This document shows, piece after piece, positions 1 through 6,580 of a stretch of 8,599 nt of DNA. Made by a program: the position numbers and the translations under genes. This DNA comes from an uncultured Mycoplasmatota bacterium (lineage in GTDB: Bacteria > Bacillota_I > Bacilli_A > RF39 > UBA660): positions 1 through 8,599 of the forward strand of contig USGP01000037.1 in NCBI GenBank assembly GCA_900554315.1, given 5' to 3'. The notes beneath the pieces were generated by a model. It saw only the letters and a program-made list of their open reading frames with translations, did not search any database and had not been told where the DNA came from. Each line of letters starts with the position of its first letter. Within the stretch, counting starts at the first letter, position 1.

Positions 1-24
1 AAAGTAAATTTTGTTAATAGTCGG

Positions 25-55
25 AAAATAGAAGCCAGTAATTGTCTTCTATTTT
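25..55 (-). terminator. Probable terminator of the long seven-gene unit
   Basis: A perfect 10-bp inverted repeat (25-34 and 46-55) encloses an 11-nt loop. On the minus strand the 5' arm contains the TAG stop of the small membrane protein, and the 3' arm ends CTTCTATTTT. The U-tract is short and followed by CC, so termination may be weak. It is the only hairpin of this kind downstream of the fic-to-membrane-protein gene series within the window. Confidence 0.6.
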
Positions 56-294
56 TCTTCAATGATTTCTGCTTCTTGTATATCATCTTTTTTCTTTTTA
101 GATTTCTTCTTTAATTTTTTAAATTGTTTTTTAGTATATTGAAAAAGAGATGATCCTTTGATTAAGAAATATACTAAAGCAATTAATCCTAATACTAATA
201 AAATTGGTAAGGCTATTGTAAAGAAGAACCATAAAAGAAGAAATGTTATGGCTGCTCCTAAAATCATAAATATAATGTTTTTTACTTTATCCAT
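49..294 (-). CDS. Small Lys-rich membrane protein, function unknown
   Basis: This 81-residue protein is not recognised as a named family. Two closely spaced hydrophobic segments (about residues 7-26 and 28-46) should form a membrane hairpin. They are followed by a strongly basic stretch (55-69, mostly Lys) and an acidic tail (70-81). No catalytic motif is visible. The layout would place a basic, probably cytoplasmic tail at the membrane surface, which is an inference. Its ATG lies inside the 3' end of the ABC-F gene (8-nt overlap), with AGGAGG at 300-305, five bases upstream, so translation is probably coupled to the ABC-F gene. It is the last gene of the long unit and its stop codon is in the terminator stem. 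The start is well supported. Confidence 0.75.
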   Translation of the reverse strand: MDKVKNIIFMILGAAITFLLLWFFFTIALPILLVLGLIALVYFLIKGSSLFQYTKKQFKKLKKKSKKKKDDIQEAEIIEEK

Positions 295-1924
295 TGTTAC
301 CTCCTGTTAAATCTGTATTTAAATAATAGTAATAATGTAATAATTCTCTTTTATATTCTACCACTTTTCCTTCTGGTAAAACAAGCATTCTTGTGATTCC
401 AATTTGTTCTACAAAAGATGGATTATGACTTACTACCAGTAGTGTTCCTGTATAATTTTTAAAGTTATCACCTATTACTTTTTGCGTTTCAGGATCAAAG
501 TGGTTCGTTGGTTCATCTAGTATAATGATATTTGTTCTTTGAATTAATATTTTACATAAGGCTACTCTTGCTTTTTCACCAGGGGACAATACTTTTACTT
601 TTTTAAATACATCGTTATTGGAAAATAGAAAGTTTCCTAAGAATGTTCTTAATTCTTGATCATTATAGTTTGGATTGTCGATATTCTCTAAAATTGTTTT
701 ATTTTCATCTAAAATTTCTAATTCTTGGGCATAATAAGCAATACTGGCATGGTATCCATATACAATTTCCCCTTGAATGGGTTGAAGTTGTTTCATAATT
801 AATTTTAATAATGTAGATTTTCCTATACCATTTTCTCCTACAATCAAAAACTTTTCTCCTCTTTGTAATTGAAAAGATAGGTTGTAATATAAATTATTTT
901 TATTAGGATAATGAAATGTTAAGTGATTTACTTCTATTGGAATCTTACCACTTCTTTCTAAAGGTTCTACTCTCATTGTAACTGTTTTATATTTTTCTTC
1001 TACCGTTTCTAATTCTTCTAGTTTTTTATCTAATAATTTCTTTCTGGATTGTCCCATCTTCTTTAACTTATGATTAGTACGTGATGCTTGTTCTGCTCTA
1101 TCTACTACTTCTTGTAATTGTTTTATTTCTTTTAATTGTTCCGCCCTTTTCCTTTCTTTTAACATCATTTCATCAGCATATAATCTTTTGAACTCTTTGT
1201 AGTTTCCTTTATAAACTTTTATTTTGTGTGTTACTTTATTGATAAACATTGTTTTTGTTACAATATCGTTTAAAAAATCTATGTCATGACTAATTACTAA
1301 AACCATTCCATGATAATTTTTTAAATAATTGATAACATAGTCTTTTGTCTTCATATCCAGATGGTTGGTTGGCTCGTCTAATAATAATATATCTGCATTT
1401 TCATATAATAGTTTTGCAAAGGCTATTTTTGACTTTTGGCCACCAGATAGATTTTTTACTTTCATCTCTAATAATTCAGAGTCTATTTTCATACTTTCAA
1501 TAATTTCTAACAATTCATCTTCTGCAGTATATTGGTGAAGACTATCTAGTTCATTTTGTAGTTTTTCTGCTTGCTTTAGTAGTTTGTTTTGTTCTTTTTC
1601 TTCTAATGTTGGTAGCTGTTCATAGATATCATTTAATTCCTGTTCTAGTCGTTTAATTGGTCTTCCTTCGGATAAATAGTCTAAGACTATCATTTCTTGA
1701 TTTGTAAAAGTTATCTCTTGAGGCAAGTATCCTATTCGTTTATTGGTAACTTTTATTTTACCAGCATCCAATCGTTCTTCTTTTAACAGTATTTTAAATA
1801 GTGTTGTTTTTCCTGCTCCATTTACACCAACTACTCCAACTTTGTCTTTTTCTTCTATAGAGAAGTTAGCATCATCGTAAATGATTTCACTACCAAAACT
1901 TAGATACAGATGTTCTCCTTTCAT
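287..1924 (-). CDS. ABC-F family ATPase (ribosome-associated type)
   Basis: Two ABC ATPase domains lie in one chain with no membrane segments, the hallmark of the ABC-F family, whose members act on ribosomes at the E site rather than in transport. Domain 1 has Walker A (GVNGAGKTT, 33-41), signature LSGGQ (159-163), Walker B LLLDEP with Glu184, and switch His213. Domain 2 has GENGIGKST (363-371), signature LSPGE (446-450), IILDEP with Glu471, and His500. Both sites look catalytically competent. A charged helical linker (about 243-325) matches the P-site tRNA interaction region. At 545 residues it is compact and lacks a long C-terminal extension. The AGGAGG at 1933-1938, eight bases upstream, fixes the ATG. 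The sequence does not show whether it is a housekeeping factor or an antibiotic-resistance (ARE) type. The C-terminal TGGNNG is encoded by the next gene's ribosome binding site. Confidence 0.93.
   Translation of the reverse strand: MKGEHLYLSFGSEIIYDDANFSIEEKDKVGVVGVNGAGKTTLFKILLKEERLDAGKIKVTNKRIGYLPQEITFTNQEMIVLDYLSEGRPIKRLEQELNDIYEQLPTLEEKEQNKLLKQAEKLQNELDSLHQYTAEDELLEIIESMKIDSELLEMKVKNLSGGQKSKIAFAKLLYENADILLLDEPTNHLDMKTKDYVINYLKNYHGMVLVISHDIDFLNDIVTKTMFINKVTHKIKVYKGNYKEFKRLYADEMMLKERKRAEQLKEIKQLQEVVDRAEQASRTNHKLKKMGQSRKKLLDKKLEELETVEEKYKTVTMRVEPLERSGKIPIEVNHLTFHYPNKNNLYYNLSFQLQRGEKFLIVGENGIGKSTLLKLIMKQLQPIQGEIVYGYHASIAYYAQELEILDENKTILENIDNPNYNDQELRTFLGNFLFSNNDVFKKVKVLSPGEKARVALCKILIQRTNIIILDEPTNHFDPETQKVIGDNFKNYTGTLLVVSHNPSFVEQIGITRMLVLPEGKVVEYKRELLHYYYYLNTDLTGGNNG
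300..305 (-). promoter_or_regulatory. Ribosome binding site of the small membrane protein, inside the ABC-F gene
   Basis: A full AGGAGG lies five bases before the ATG at 294 and within the last codons of the ABC-F gene. It sets the start of the small membrane protein and implies translational coupling between the two overlapping genes. Confidence 0.8.
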
Positions 1925-1932
1925 AGTCTTTG

Positions 1933-1938
1933 CCTCCT
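1933..1938 (-). promoter_or_regulatory. Ribosome binding site of the ABC-F gene
   Basis: A perfect AGGAGG sits eight bases upstream of the ATG at 1924, in the 19-base gap after the amidohydrolase-family gene. It confirms the start. No promoter fits in the gap, so the gene is probably co-transcribed with its upstream neighbour. Confidence 0.85.
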
Positions 1939-1943
1939 AGCTG

Positions 1944-2561
1944 TTACTTTTGAATTTTTGAATATTGATTAATAAATTTAATTAAAGATTCACATACTTT
2001 TTTTAATTTCTCACTTTGATTTAAATCTCTGTAATTTCCATTAATTTCTATTTGAATAATGTCTATGTTTGTCATGCCAAAAATATATTTAGTAATTCCT
2101 CCACCTTTGAATGGTTCATTTATTTTAATATTAGAAATACCATTTTCTTCAAAAGCTTCTTGTAGTTCTTTTATTGTTGAAAAATCTGCCGACAAATTAT
2201 TTAATGTACCAAATTCTATATCAAAATTTCTATTTTTATTAGCACCATGAATATCAATTAGTAATTTTATATCATTCTTTTTTATTTCTGTTTCTAATAA
2301 TACTTTAAAGGCATCCACTTCTTCCCAATTTGAATCTAATAAAGTATCCCTTTCTTTAATAAGATAACTACAACTTGTTTTTTCACTAACATATTTTGCT
2401 ATTGCTTTTGTGAAAGGCTCACGGATTTTTTTTGTTCCATCTAGTCTTTCTTGATTCATGGTATGTGGTGCAGTTAGGATAACTGGTATTGTCCCTTCTT
2501 TTAAACTATAGGCTTTTTTACCTGTTTTTTCTAGCCTTTCTATTTTTTGTTCAAATGTCAT
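1944..2561 (-). CDS. N-formylglutamate amidohydrolase family protein
   Basis: This 205-residue protein carries the blocks expected of the FGase family of zinc-dependent amidases: ILTAPHT around His33, LLIDIHGAN with Asp103 and His105, DIEFGTL (114-120), NEPFKGGGITKY (148-159) and IIQIEIN ending near Glu172. His33, His105 and Glu172 are the likely metal-binding or catalytic residues, by analogy with the family. Named members hydrolyse N-formylglutamate in histidine degradation, but no hut genes are visible here and the protein is shorter than typical members, so the substrate is open; another N-acyl or peptide amide is possible. There is no signal peptide, so it is probably cytoplasmic. AAAGAGG precedes the ATG by several bases. 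The 83-base gap upstream holds neither a clear terminator nor a consensus promoter. Confidence 0.75.
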   Translation of the reverse strand: MTFEQKIERLEKTGKKAYSLKEGTIPVILTAPHTMNQERLDGTKKIREPFTKAIAKYVSEKTSCSYLIKERDTLLDSNWEEVDAFKVLLETEIKKNDIKLLIDIHGANKNRNFDIEFGTLNNLSADFSTIKELQEAFEENGISNIKINEPFKGGGITKYIFGMTNIDIIQIEINGNYRDLNQSEKLKKVCESLIKFINQYSKIQK

Positions 2562-2644
2562 ATTTAACCTCTTTATTCTTCTATTTTTTCTAAAATAAAC
2601 TTATATATATCAACGTTATTTCTTTTACTTTTGTAATTTCAATT
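2562..2644 (-). other. AT-rich intergenic gap without clear signals
   Basis: This is the widest gap in the long unit. No hairpin with a U-tract was found. TTG-containing -35-like words occur, but none has a TATAAT-like -10 at 16-18 bp. The simplest reading is transcriptional read-through from tag into the amidohydrolase-family gene, with a weak promoter not excluded. Confidence 0.5.
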
Positions 2645-3190
2645 TCATTTTGTTCTCCTATATAAGTTGCACTCTGGTTGATGTGAATTAATTATTCCAA
2701 TTGCTTGGAGATAAGAATAAATAATGGTACTTCCTACGAATCGCATTCCTCTTTTATATAAATCTTTTGATATTTCATCTGATAATAAGGATGTGGTTTT
2801 ATCATACTCATATATAATTTGCTTGTTGGTAAAATGCCATAAATATTTAGAAAAAGTTTTATACTCTTTTTGAATATCCATAAATATTTTTGCGTTTTTT
2901 ATGGTAGCAATGATTTTTCTTTTATTTCTAATAATACCAGGATTTTGAGATAATTCTTCTATTTTTTTCTCATCATAGTTACTAATCTTTTTATAGTCAA
3001 AGTTATCAAAGGCTTTTTGAAAGGATTCTCTTTTGTTTAATATACATTCCCAAGAAAGTCCTGCTTGAAAAGATTCTAGTAGCAACATTTCGAATAGTTT
3101 ATCATCTTCATAAACTGGTTGTCCCCATTCTTCATCATGATATTTTACATATAAGGGGTTTTTTAGATTTACCCAACTACAGCGATTCAT
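2645..3190 (-). CDS. tag: DNA-3-methyladenine glycosylase I
   Basis: This is a base-excision repair enzyme that removes 3-methyladenine from alkylated DNA, leaving an abasic site. It aligns along its whole length with E. coli Tag: N-terminal MNRCSWV, YHDEEWG (17-23), LLESFQAGLSW (37-47), NPGIIRNKRKI (83-93), KRGMRFVGSTI (146-156) and the C-terminal HQPEC. The zinc ligands are all present (Cys4, His18, His170, Cys174), as is the base-pocket Glu39, equivalent to E. coli Glu38, and Trp47. The length of 181 residues is normal. The ATG overlaps the stop codon of the upstream GNAT gene by one base (TAATG), and GAGG about eight bases upstream lies inside that gene, so translation is probably coupled. 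The stop codon is TGA. Probably complete and functional. Confidence 0.96.
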   Translation of the reverse strand: MNRCSWVNLKNPLYVKYHDEEWGQPVYEDDKLFEMLLLESFQAGLSWECILNKRESFQKAFDNFDYKKISNYDEKKIEELSQNPGIIRNKRKIIATIKNAKIFMDIQKEYKTFSKYLWHFTNKQIIYEYDKTTSLLSDEISKDLYKRGMRFVGSTIIYSYLQAIGIINSHQPECNLYRRTK

Positions 3191-3663
3191 TATTCTACCT
3201 CTTTATAAAATAATTCTCCATACCCACCTTCATTTTTTTCTACTTGTTGAAGATAGGTATAACCTATTTTTTTATAAAATTCTGGAGCTTGATCTGTCCA
3301 TAAATACACTTTTTTATATCCTAATTCTTTGGCTTTCTCAGCTATTTCTTGTAACATTTTGGTACCATATCCTTGCTGACGAAATTCATCAAAAATCATA
3401 ACACTACTAATCCAAGGATAGATTTCTGGATATTTTTTTAGATTTTCTTTTTGAAGAGTACAGAAACCAACTAGGTTATCTCCATCATAAAAAGCATAAC
3501 CAATTGGTAAACCTTTTTCTCTAGTAAAAGATTTTTTAAATTTGTTTATGGTTTCTTCTAAATCCATAGCTGGGTTAAATTGATGCCAATGAGTATAATG
3601 TTTATTTATAATTTTATCTAAATCTTCTTTTGAAATGTCTTTAAATTTTATGAATTTTGTCAT
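3190..3663 (-). CDS. GNAT family N-acetyltransferase
   Basis: This 157-residue protein is predicted to transfer an acetyl group from acetyl-CoA to an unknown acceptor. The GNAT core is visible: strand 4 (WISSVMIFDEF, 84-94), the acetyl-CoA pyrophosphate loop RQQGYGTKM (95-103), the following helix, then YKKVYLWT (116-123) and FYKKIGY (129-135), where Tyr130 sits near the usual general-acid Tyr position. The N-terminal part (1-50) is charged and likely helical. Nothing in the sequence fixes the substrate (small molecule, protein or antibiotic). AGGAGG at 3670-3675 overlaps the stop codon of the DUF1653 gene and fixes the ATG. The end overlaps tag by one base. The family is clear; its role beside tag is unknown. 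Confidence 0.9.
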   Translation of the reverse strand: MTKFIKFKDISKEDLDKIINKHYTHWHQFNPAMDLEETINKFKKSFTREKGLPIGYAFYDGDNLVGFCTLQKENLKKYPEIYPWISSVMIFDEFRQQGYGTKMLQEIAEKAKELGYKKVYLWTDQAPEFYKKIGYTYLQQVEKNEGGYGELFYKEVE

Positions 3664-3669
3664 ACTACT

Positions 3670-3675
3670 CCTCCT
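3670..3675 (-). promoter_or_regulatory. Ribosome binding site of the GNAT gene, overlapping the previous stop codon
   Basis: AGGAGG, six bases before the ATG at 3663, shares its AG with the TAG stop of the DUF1653 gene. This is strong evidence for the start and for coupled expression. Confidence 0.8.
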
Positions 3676-3919
3676 ACTGCATTTTATTTTCTATTTCTTG
3701 TAATTCAAAGCGGTATTTCTGTTTGCAATCTGGATATTTTTGATGATCTACTTCACTTAAAAAATCATTTAGTGGTCGTACCCAGCAAGTACCATCATCA
3801 TATAATTTTCTATATATTACGACTTCTTCAGTTGTTTCGCTATCTTTTGCGATATCTTCTACTAAATAGTAATTTCCTTTAAAATGTTTATAAATTCCAT
3901 GTATTTTTATTTTTCTCAT
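3674..3919 (-). CDS. DUF1653 domain protein
   Basis: This 81-residue protein matches the short DUF1653 family: GIYKHFKGNYYLVEDIAK (8-25), SETTEEVVIYRKLY (27-40) and CWVRPLNDFLSEV (45-57). Family members are small beta-rich, probably cytoplasmic proteins of unknown biochemical role, sometimes fused to or located near other enzymes. I chose the ATG at 3919 over one at 3985. The conserved domain begins within a few residues of it, AGGAG at 3926-3930 lies six bases upstream, and the longer form would overlap the end of the fic-like gene and adds 22 residues with no family match. It sits between the fic-like gene and the GNAT gene in the same probable operon. Confidence 0.85.
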   Translation of the reverse strand: MRKIKIHGIYKHFKGNYYLVEDIAKDSETTEEVVIYRKLYDDGTCWVRPLNDFLSEVDHQKYPDCKQKYRFELQEIENKMQ

Positions 3920-3925
3920 AATTAT

Positions 3926-3930
3926 CTCCT
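3926..3930 (-). promoter_or_regulatory. Ribosome binding site that fixes the DUF1653 start
   Basis: AGGAG lies six bases before the ATG at 3919, and its first A is the last base of the fic-like gene's TAA stop. It supports the short form of the DUF1653 gene over the start at 3985. Confidence 0.75.
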
Positions 3931-5348
3931 TAGTGTTTATAATATCTTTTCCCAATCGTACTTTTATTAAATACTGTTTGTGCAATTACGACGGGTATAT
4001 TAAAAGTATTTTCTTGCCAATTCTTTGATAATTCTTGTTCTTGATCTAAAAGACTTTGTTTGGCTAGAGTAAAGTCAGCTGCATGACTTTCTGCAAAATC
4101 ATACCAAAGACTATAATCATTTTGTGTTAAATCCATAACAGGTGGTAAAAGTCCTCTAGATAGAACCATTTTGTTAAATAAACATTTTGCTGTTCTTTTA
4201 TTTCCTTCTTGTAGTATTTGAGCCATCATAAGTTCTCCCGTTATTTCTATGCATCCCTCTAAAAATTCATAATCAGTTGCGTTATGATATAGGTTGTTGT
4301 ATTTTTCTTGAAGTCTTTTTATGAAAAAAGGAATTTCTTCTGGCGGTAATGAGTGAATCGTTTGATAAGGGGCTAAATAGATTCTATGTGGTTGTGTGAT
4401 TATTTTAGGGGCTATGTTGTTTTCTTTTTGCGTTTCTATGATTGCTTTTTTTATATCTAATGGTTCTTTTCCCTCTAAAAGAGAATATAGCGTGCCATTT
4501 ATTAGTGGAAGAATTGTTGTTTGTTTTTGTTTATTATTTTTCCAGATTATTTTTTGAGTTGCAGTTGACATTGTTAAGTTATGATTTAAATCTTCTTCTA
4601 CTTGTTCCATTGCAGGTTTTATAAATCCTCGGCAATTTTTCTTTACTAATTCCGGTATGTTTAACTGACTTAATATCATTCTCCTTACATAGGCCTCTTC
4701 TTTGGTTGTTGGGATCTTTGAAAATAAGTCTTCAATCTCATGCTTTCTTAAGTATGCAATTGTCTTAGCTGCTTCTTCTTGCATAAATAAAGGATTGGGA
4801 ATTGGCATTGTATATTTAGAATAAATCTTTTTTAGATGCGGAAAGAATGCTTCTATGATTTTGTCTATGTTATGAGGAAATTTGGGATTGATATTCATTT
4901 GTAATTTTTGGACTTTTTTTACTACCTGTTTTTGTTCTTCTTCTGAATAGTTTGTCATTAACATTTTTTGATAAGCATGCCATAGGGTGTGTAATTCTTC
5001 TTCCGTTGGAGGAGTTTGAACCATATAAAATAATGGATACTGTTCTATTAGATAGCGGATATGGTCTTTTATCTTTTGAGCTTGATAATATACCTCATAA
5101 TTTTCTTTGGTAATTGGATGCATAGGCATGTTATATGTTTGTCTATATAGTCTTGTTTTGTGCCAACTCATTAATGTTCTAATAGAATAATGAATCGATG
5201 ATTCAAAGAGTTTATCATAACTTCCTTTTTTTACATCTTTTAGAAAATTTTTTAATTCTTCTAATGTACATCCATTAATATCTTTTGAATAAATATTCCA
5301 AGTAGAGATTTCTCTTTTTATTTCTGATAAAAATTTTTCTTTCTGCAT
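3930..5348 (-). CDS. Fic-fold protein with degenerate catalytic motif (His to Gln)
   Basis: In this 472-residue protein the C-terminal third has a Fic fold. APYQTIHSLPPEEIPFFIKRL (326-346) resembles the flap and proline-rich entry of Fic domains. MMAQILQEGNKRTAKCLFNKMVLSRGLLPP (374-403) fits the catalytic loop and following helix. Active Fic enzymes, which usually AMPylate target proteins, have HxFx(D/E)GNxRxxR. Here Glu381, Gly382, Asn383 and Arg385 remain, but the His position is Gln377, Phe is Leu379 and the last Arg is Lys388. Upstream, SLLEG (289-293) resembles the E-G part of the inhibitory helix of class II Fic proteins, although the usual first Ser/Thr is Tyr288. Residues 1-270 are helical and unrecognised. 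It is the first gene of the long unit, with its own promoter and an ATG preceded by AAAGGA. It may be inactive, a binding protein, or carry altered chemistry. No antitoxin partner is visible. Confidence 0.75.
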   Translation of the reverse strand: MQKEKFLSEIKREISTWNIYSKDINGCTLEELKNFLKDVKKGSYDKLFESSIHYSIRTLMSWHKTRLYRQTYNMPMHPITKENYEVYYQAQKIKDHIRYLIEQYPLFYMVQTPPTEEELHTLWHAYQKMLMTNYSEEEQKQVVKKVQKLQMNINPKFPHNIDKIIEAFFPHLKKIYSKYTMPIPNPLFMQEEAAKTIAYLRKHEIEDLFSKIPTTKEEAYVRRMILSQLNIPELVKKNCRGFIKPAMEQVEEDLNHNLTMSTATQKIIWKNNKQKQTTILPLINGTLYSLLEGKEPLDIKKAIIETQKENNIAPKIITQPHRIYLAPYQTIHSLPPEEIPFFIKRLQEKYNNLYHNATDYEFLEGCIEITGELMMAQILQEGNKRTAKCLFNKMVLSRGLLPPVMDLTQNDYSLWYDFAESHAADFTLAKQSLLDQEQELSKNWQENTFNIPVVIAQTVFNKSTIGKRYYKH

Positions 5349-5368
5349 TTCTCAACATCCTTTTATCT

Positions 5369-5397
5369 ATTATATCAAAGAAAAAATAGGAAAGCAA
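5369..5397 (-). promoter_or_regulatory. Promoter of the fic-like gene and long operon
   Basis: The -10 is a perfect TATAAT (5369-5374), separated by 17 bp from TTGCTT (5392-5397) as -35. The -35 lies in the loop of the tgt terminator. The start would fall near 5362, giving a leader of about 15 bases. Confidence 0.7.
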
Positions 5398-5415
5398 AAT
5401 TCCTATTTTTTCTTT
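5377..5415 (-). terminator. Terminator of tgt
   Basis: A perfect 16-bp A/T-rich inverted repeat (5377-5392 and 5400-5415) encloses a 7-nt loop. The tgt TAG stop is in the 5' arm, and the 3' arm ends in a U-rich run. The repeat could act in both directions, but no plus-strand gene faces it. Confidence 0.8.
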
Positions 5416-6527
5416 TCATAGCGGCTTAAAAAATCTTCTTTATATTCTAAAATATTATCATTTTTTATGGCTTCTCTTAAATCTTCTGTTAATTTAATTA
5501 AAAAGCGAATATTATGAATAGATAATAATCTTCCACCTAATGTTTCTCCTGTTGTAATTAAGTGTCTAATGTATGCTTTAGAATAATTTTGGCATGTATA
5601 GCAATCACAGCCCTCTTCTACTGGTGATAAATCTTCTTTATATTTAGCATTGTTTAAATTGATTTTTCCATCTCTTGTGAATGCCTGTCCATGTCTTGCG
5701 ATTCTTGTTGGTAAAACACAGTCAAAGATATCTACACCACGAATGACTCCTTCTATAATATCTCTTGGTTCTCCAACTCCCATTAAATATCTTACCTTAT
5801 CTTCTGGTAAATACGGAACGGAATAGTCAATAGCTTTATACATATCTTCTTTAGATTCTCCGTCGTTTGCTACTCCACCAATACTATATCCATCAAAGTC
5901 TAACTTTACTGTTTCTTGAGCAGAAAATTTTCTTAAATCTTCGTGTGCTCCACCTTGAACAATTCCAAATAGAGCTTGGTTTGGATTATTATGTACTGCT
6001 TTTCCTCTTTTTGCCCATCTAATTGTTCTTTCAATACTATTCTTTAGATATTCATGAGAAGCACTTGCTGGAGGACATTCGTCAAAGCTCATAGCAATGT
6101 CACTATCTAATTTATTTTGAATTTCAATAGATTTTTCTGGAGTCAATAATAAATTCTTTCCATCTATGTGACTTTTAAAATGCACTCCTTCTTCTGTGAT
6201 ATCTTTCTTTTTATTTTTCGCAAGTGAAAATACTTGGAACCCACCACTATCTGTTAAAATTGGACCATCCCAACTCATAAATTTATGAAGTCCACCACAA
6301 TTTTTGATTACATCTGGTCCTGGTCTTAGCCATAAATGATAAGTATTTGATAAAATAATTCCAGCATGAACGGCCTTTAACTCTTCTTTTGATAATGACT
6401 TTACGGTTGCTCGTGTACCAACTGGCATAAACATTGGTGTATCATATGTCCCATAATTTGTTTCAATTTTACCAAGTCTTGCTTTGGTATTTTGTTCTGT
6501 TTTTAATAAATGATATTTTATTTTCAT
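5403..6527 (-). CDS. tgt: tRNA-guanine(34) transglycosylase
   Basis: The enzyme exchanges guanine at the wobble position of GUN-anticodon tRNAs (Asp, Asn, His, Tyr) for preQ1, or for queuine in some organisms, leading to queuosine. At 374 residues it is full length. Key residues are in place: Asp93 (TDSGGFQ), Asp149 (MSFDE), Gln191 (GIVQGG), nucleophile Asp269 (DIFDCVLPTR), and zinc ligands Cys307, Cys309, Cys312 and His338. The base-recognition loop reads GGVANDGE (217-224), one residue longer than the GGLAVGE type, while spacings on both sides match Zymomonas Tgt. AAGGAAGG precedes the ATG. It has its own promoter and terminator, and no queA or other queuosine gene is in the window. Enzyme identity is secure; base preference is unknown. 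Confidence 0.98.
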   Translation of the reverse strand: MKIKYHLLKTEQNTKARLGKIETNYGTYDTPMFMPVGTRATVKSLSKEELKAVHAGIILSNTYHLWLRPGPDVIKNCGGLHKFMSWDGPILTDSGGFQVFSLAKNKKKDITEEGVHFKSHIDGKNLLLTPEKSIEIQNKLDSDIAMSFDECPPASASHEYLKNSIERTIRWAKRGKAVHNNPNQALFGIVQGGAHEDLRKFSAQETVKLDFDGYSIGGVANDGESKEDMYKAIDYSVPYLPEDKVRYLMGVGEPRDIIEGVIRGVDIFDCVLPTRIARHGQAFTRDGKINLNNAKYKEDLSPVEEGCDCYTCQNYSKAYIRHLITTGETLGGRLLSIHNIRFLIKLTEDLREAIKNDNILEYKEDFLSRYEKKK

Positions 6528-6551
6528 ACTATCCCTTCCTTACGCCTTTTC

Positions 6552-6580
6552 ATTATATCTAAAAATAAAAAAAAAGACAA
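6552..6580 (-). promoter_or_regulatory. Promoter of tgt
   Basis: TATAAT (6552-6557), a 17-bp spacer and TTGTCT (6575-6580). The -35 lies in the 3' arm of the upstream terminator and the spacer is its T-tract. The predicted leader is about 18 bases, too short for a riboswitch. Confidence 0.75.

Noticed and set aside
2059..2250. Short plus-strand open frames (also 4442-4624 and 7250-7453)
   Set aside because: They are antisense to well-supported genes, low in complexity, and have no ribosome binding site or promoter.
2562..2644. A promoter in the widest gap of the long operon
   Set aside because: TTGAAA and TTGATA occur but without a TATAAT-like box at 16-18 bp, and TATATA repeats lack a matching -35. 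Only a weak promoter could be there.
2645..2647. TGA read as Trp, as in Mollicutes
   Set aside because: Conserved Trp positions in Tag, Tgt and others use TGG, and TGA ends tag exactly at the family's usual length.
3920..3985. A longer DUF1653 protein starting at 3985
   Set aside because: It overlaps the end of the fic-like gene, lacks a ribosome binding site, and the extra 22 residues are outside the domain. The ATG at 3919 has AGGAG six bases upstream.
3930..5348. Fic/antitoxin or other toxin-antitoxin module
   Set aside because: The catalytic His is missing and no small partner gene of antitoxin type is adjacent; the downstream DUF1653 protein does not resemble one.
6528..6551. PreQ1 riboswitch before tgt
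   Set aside because: The leader from the predicted start to the ATG is only about 18 bases, too short for any known preQ1 aptamer.
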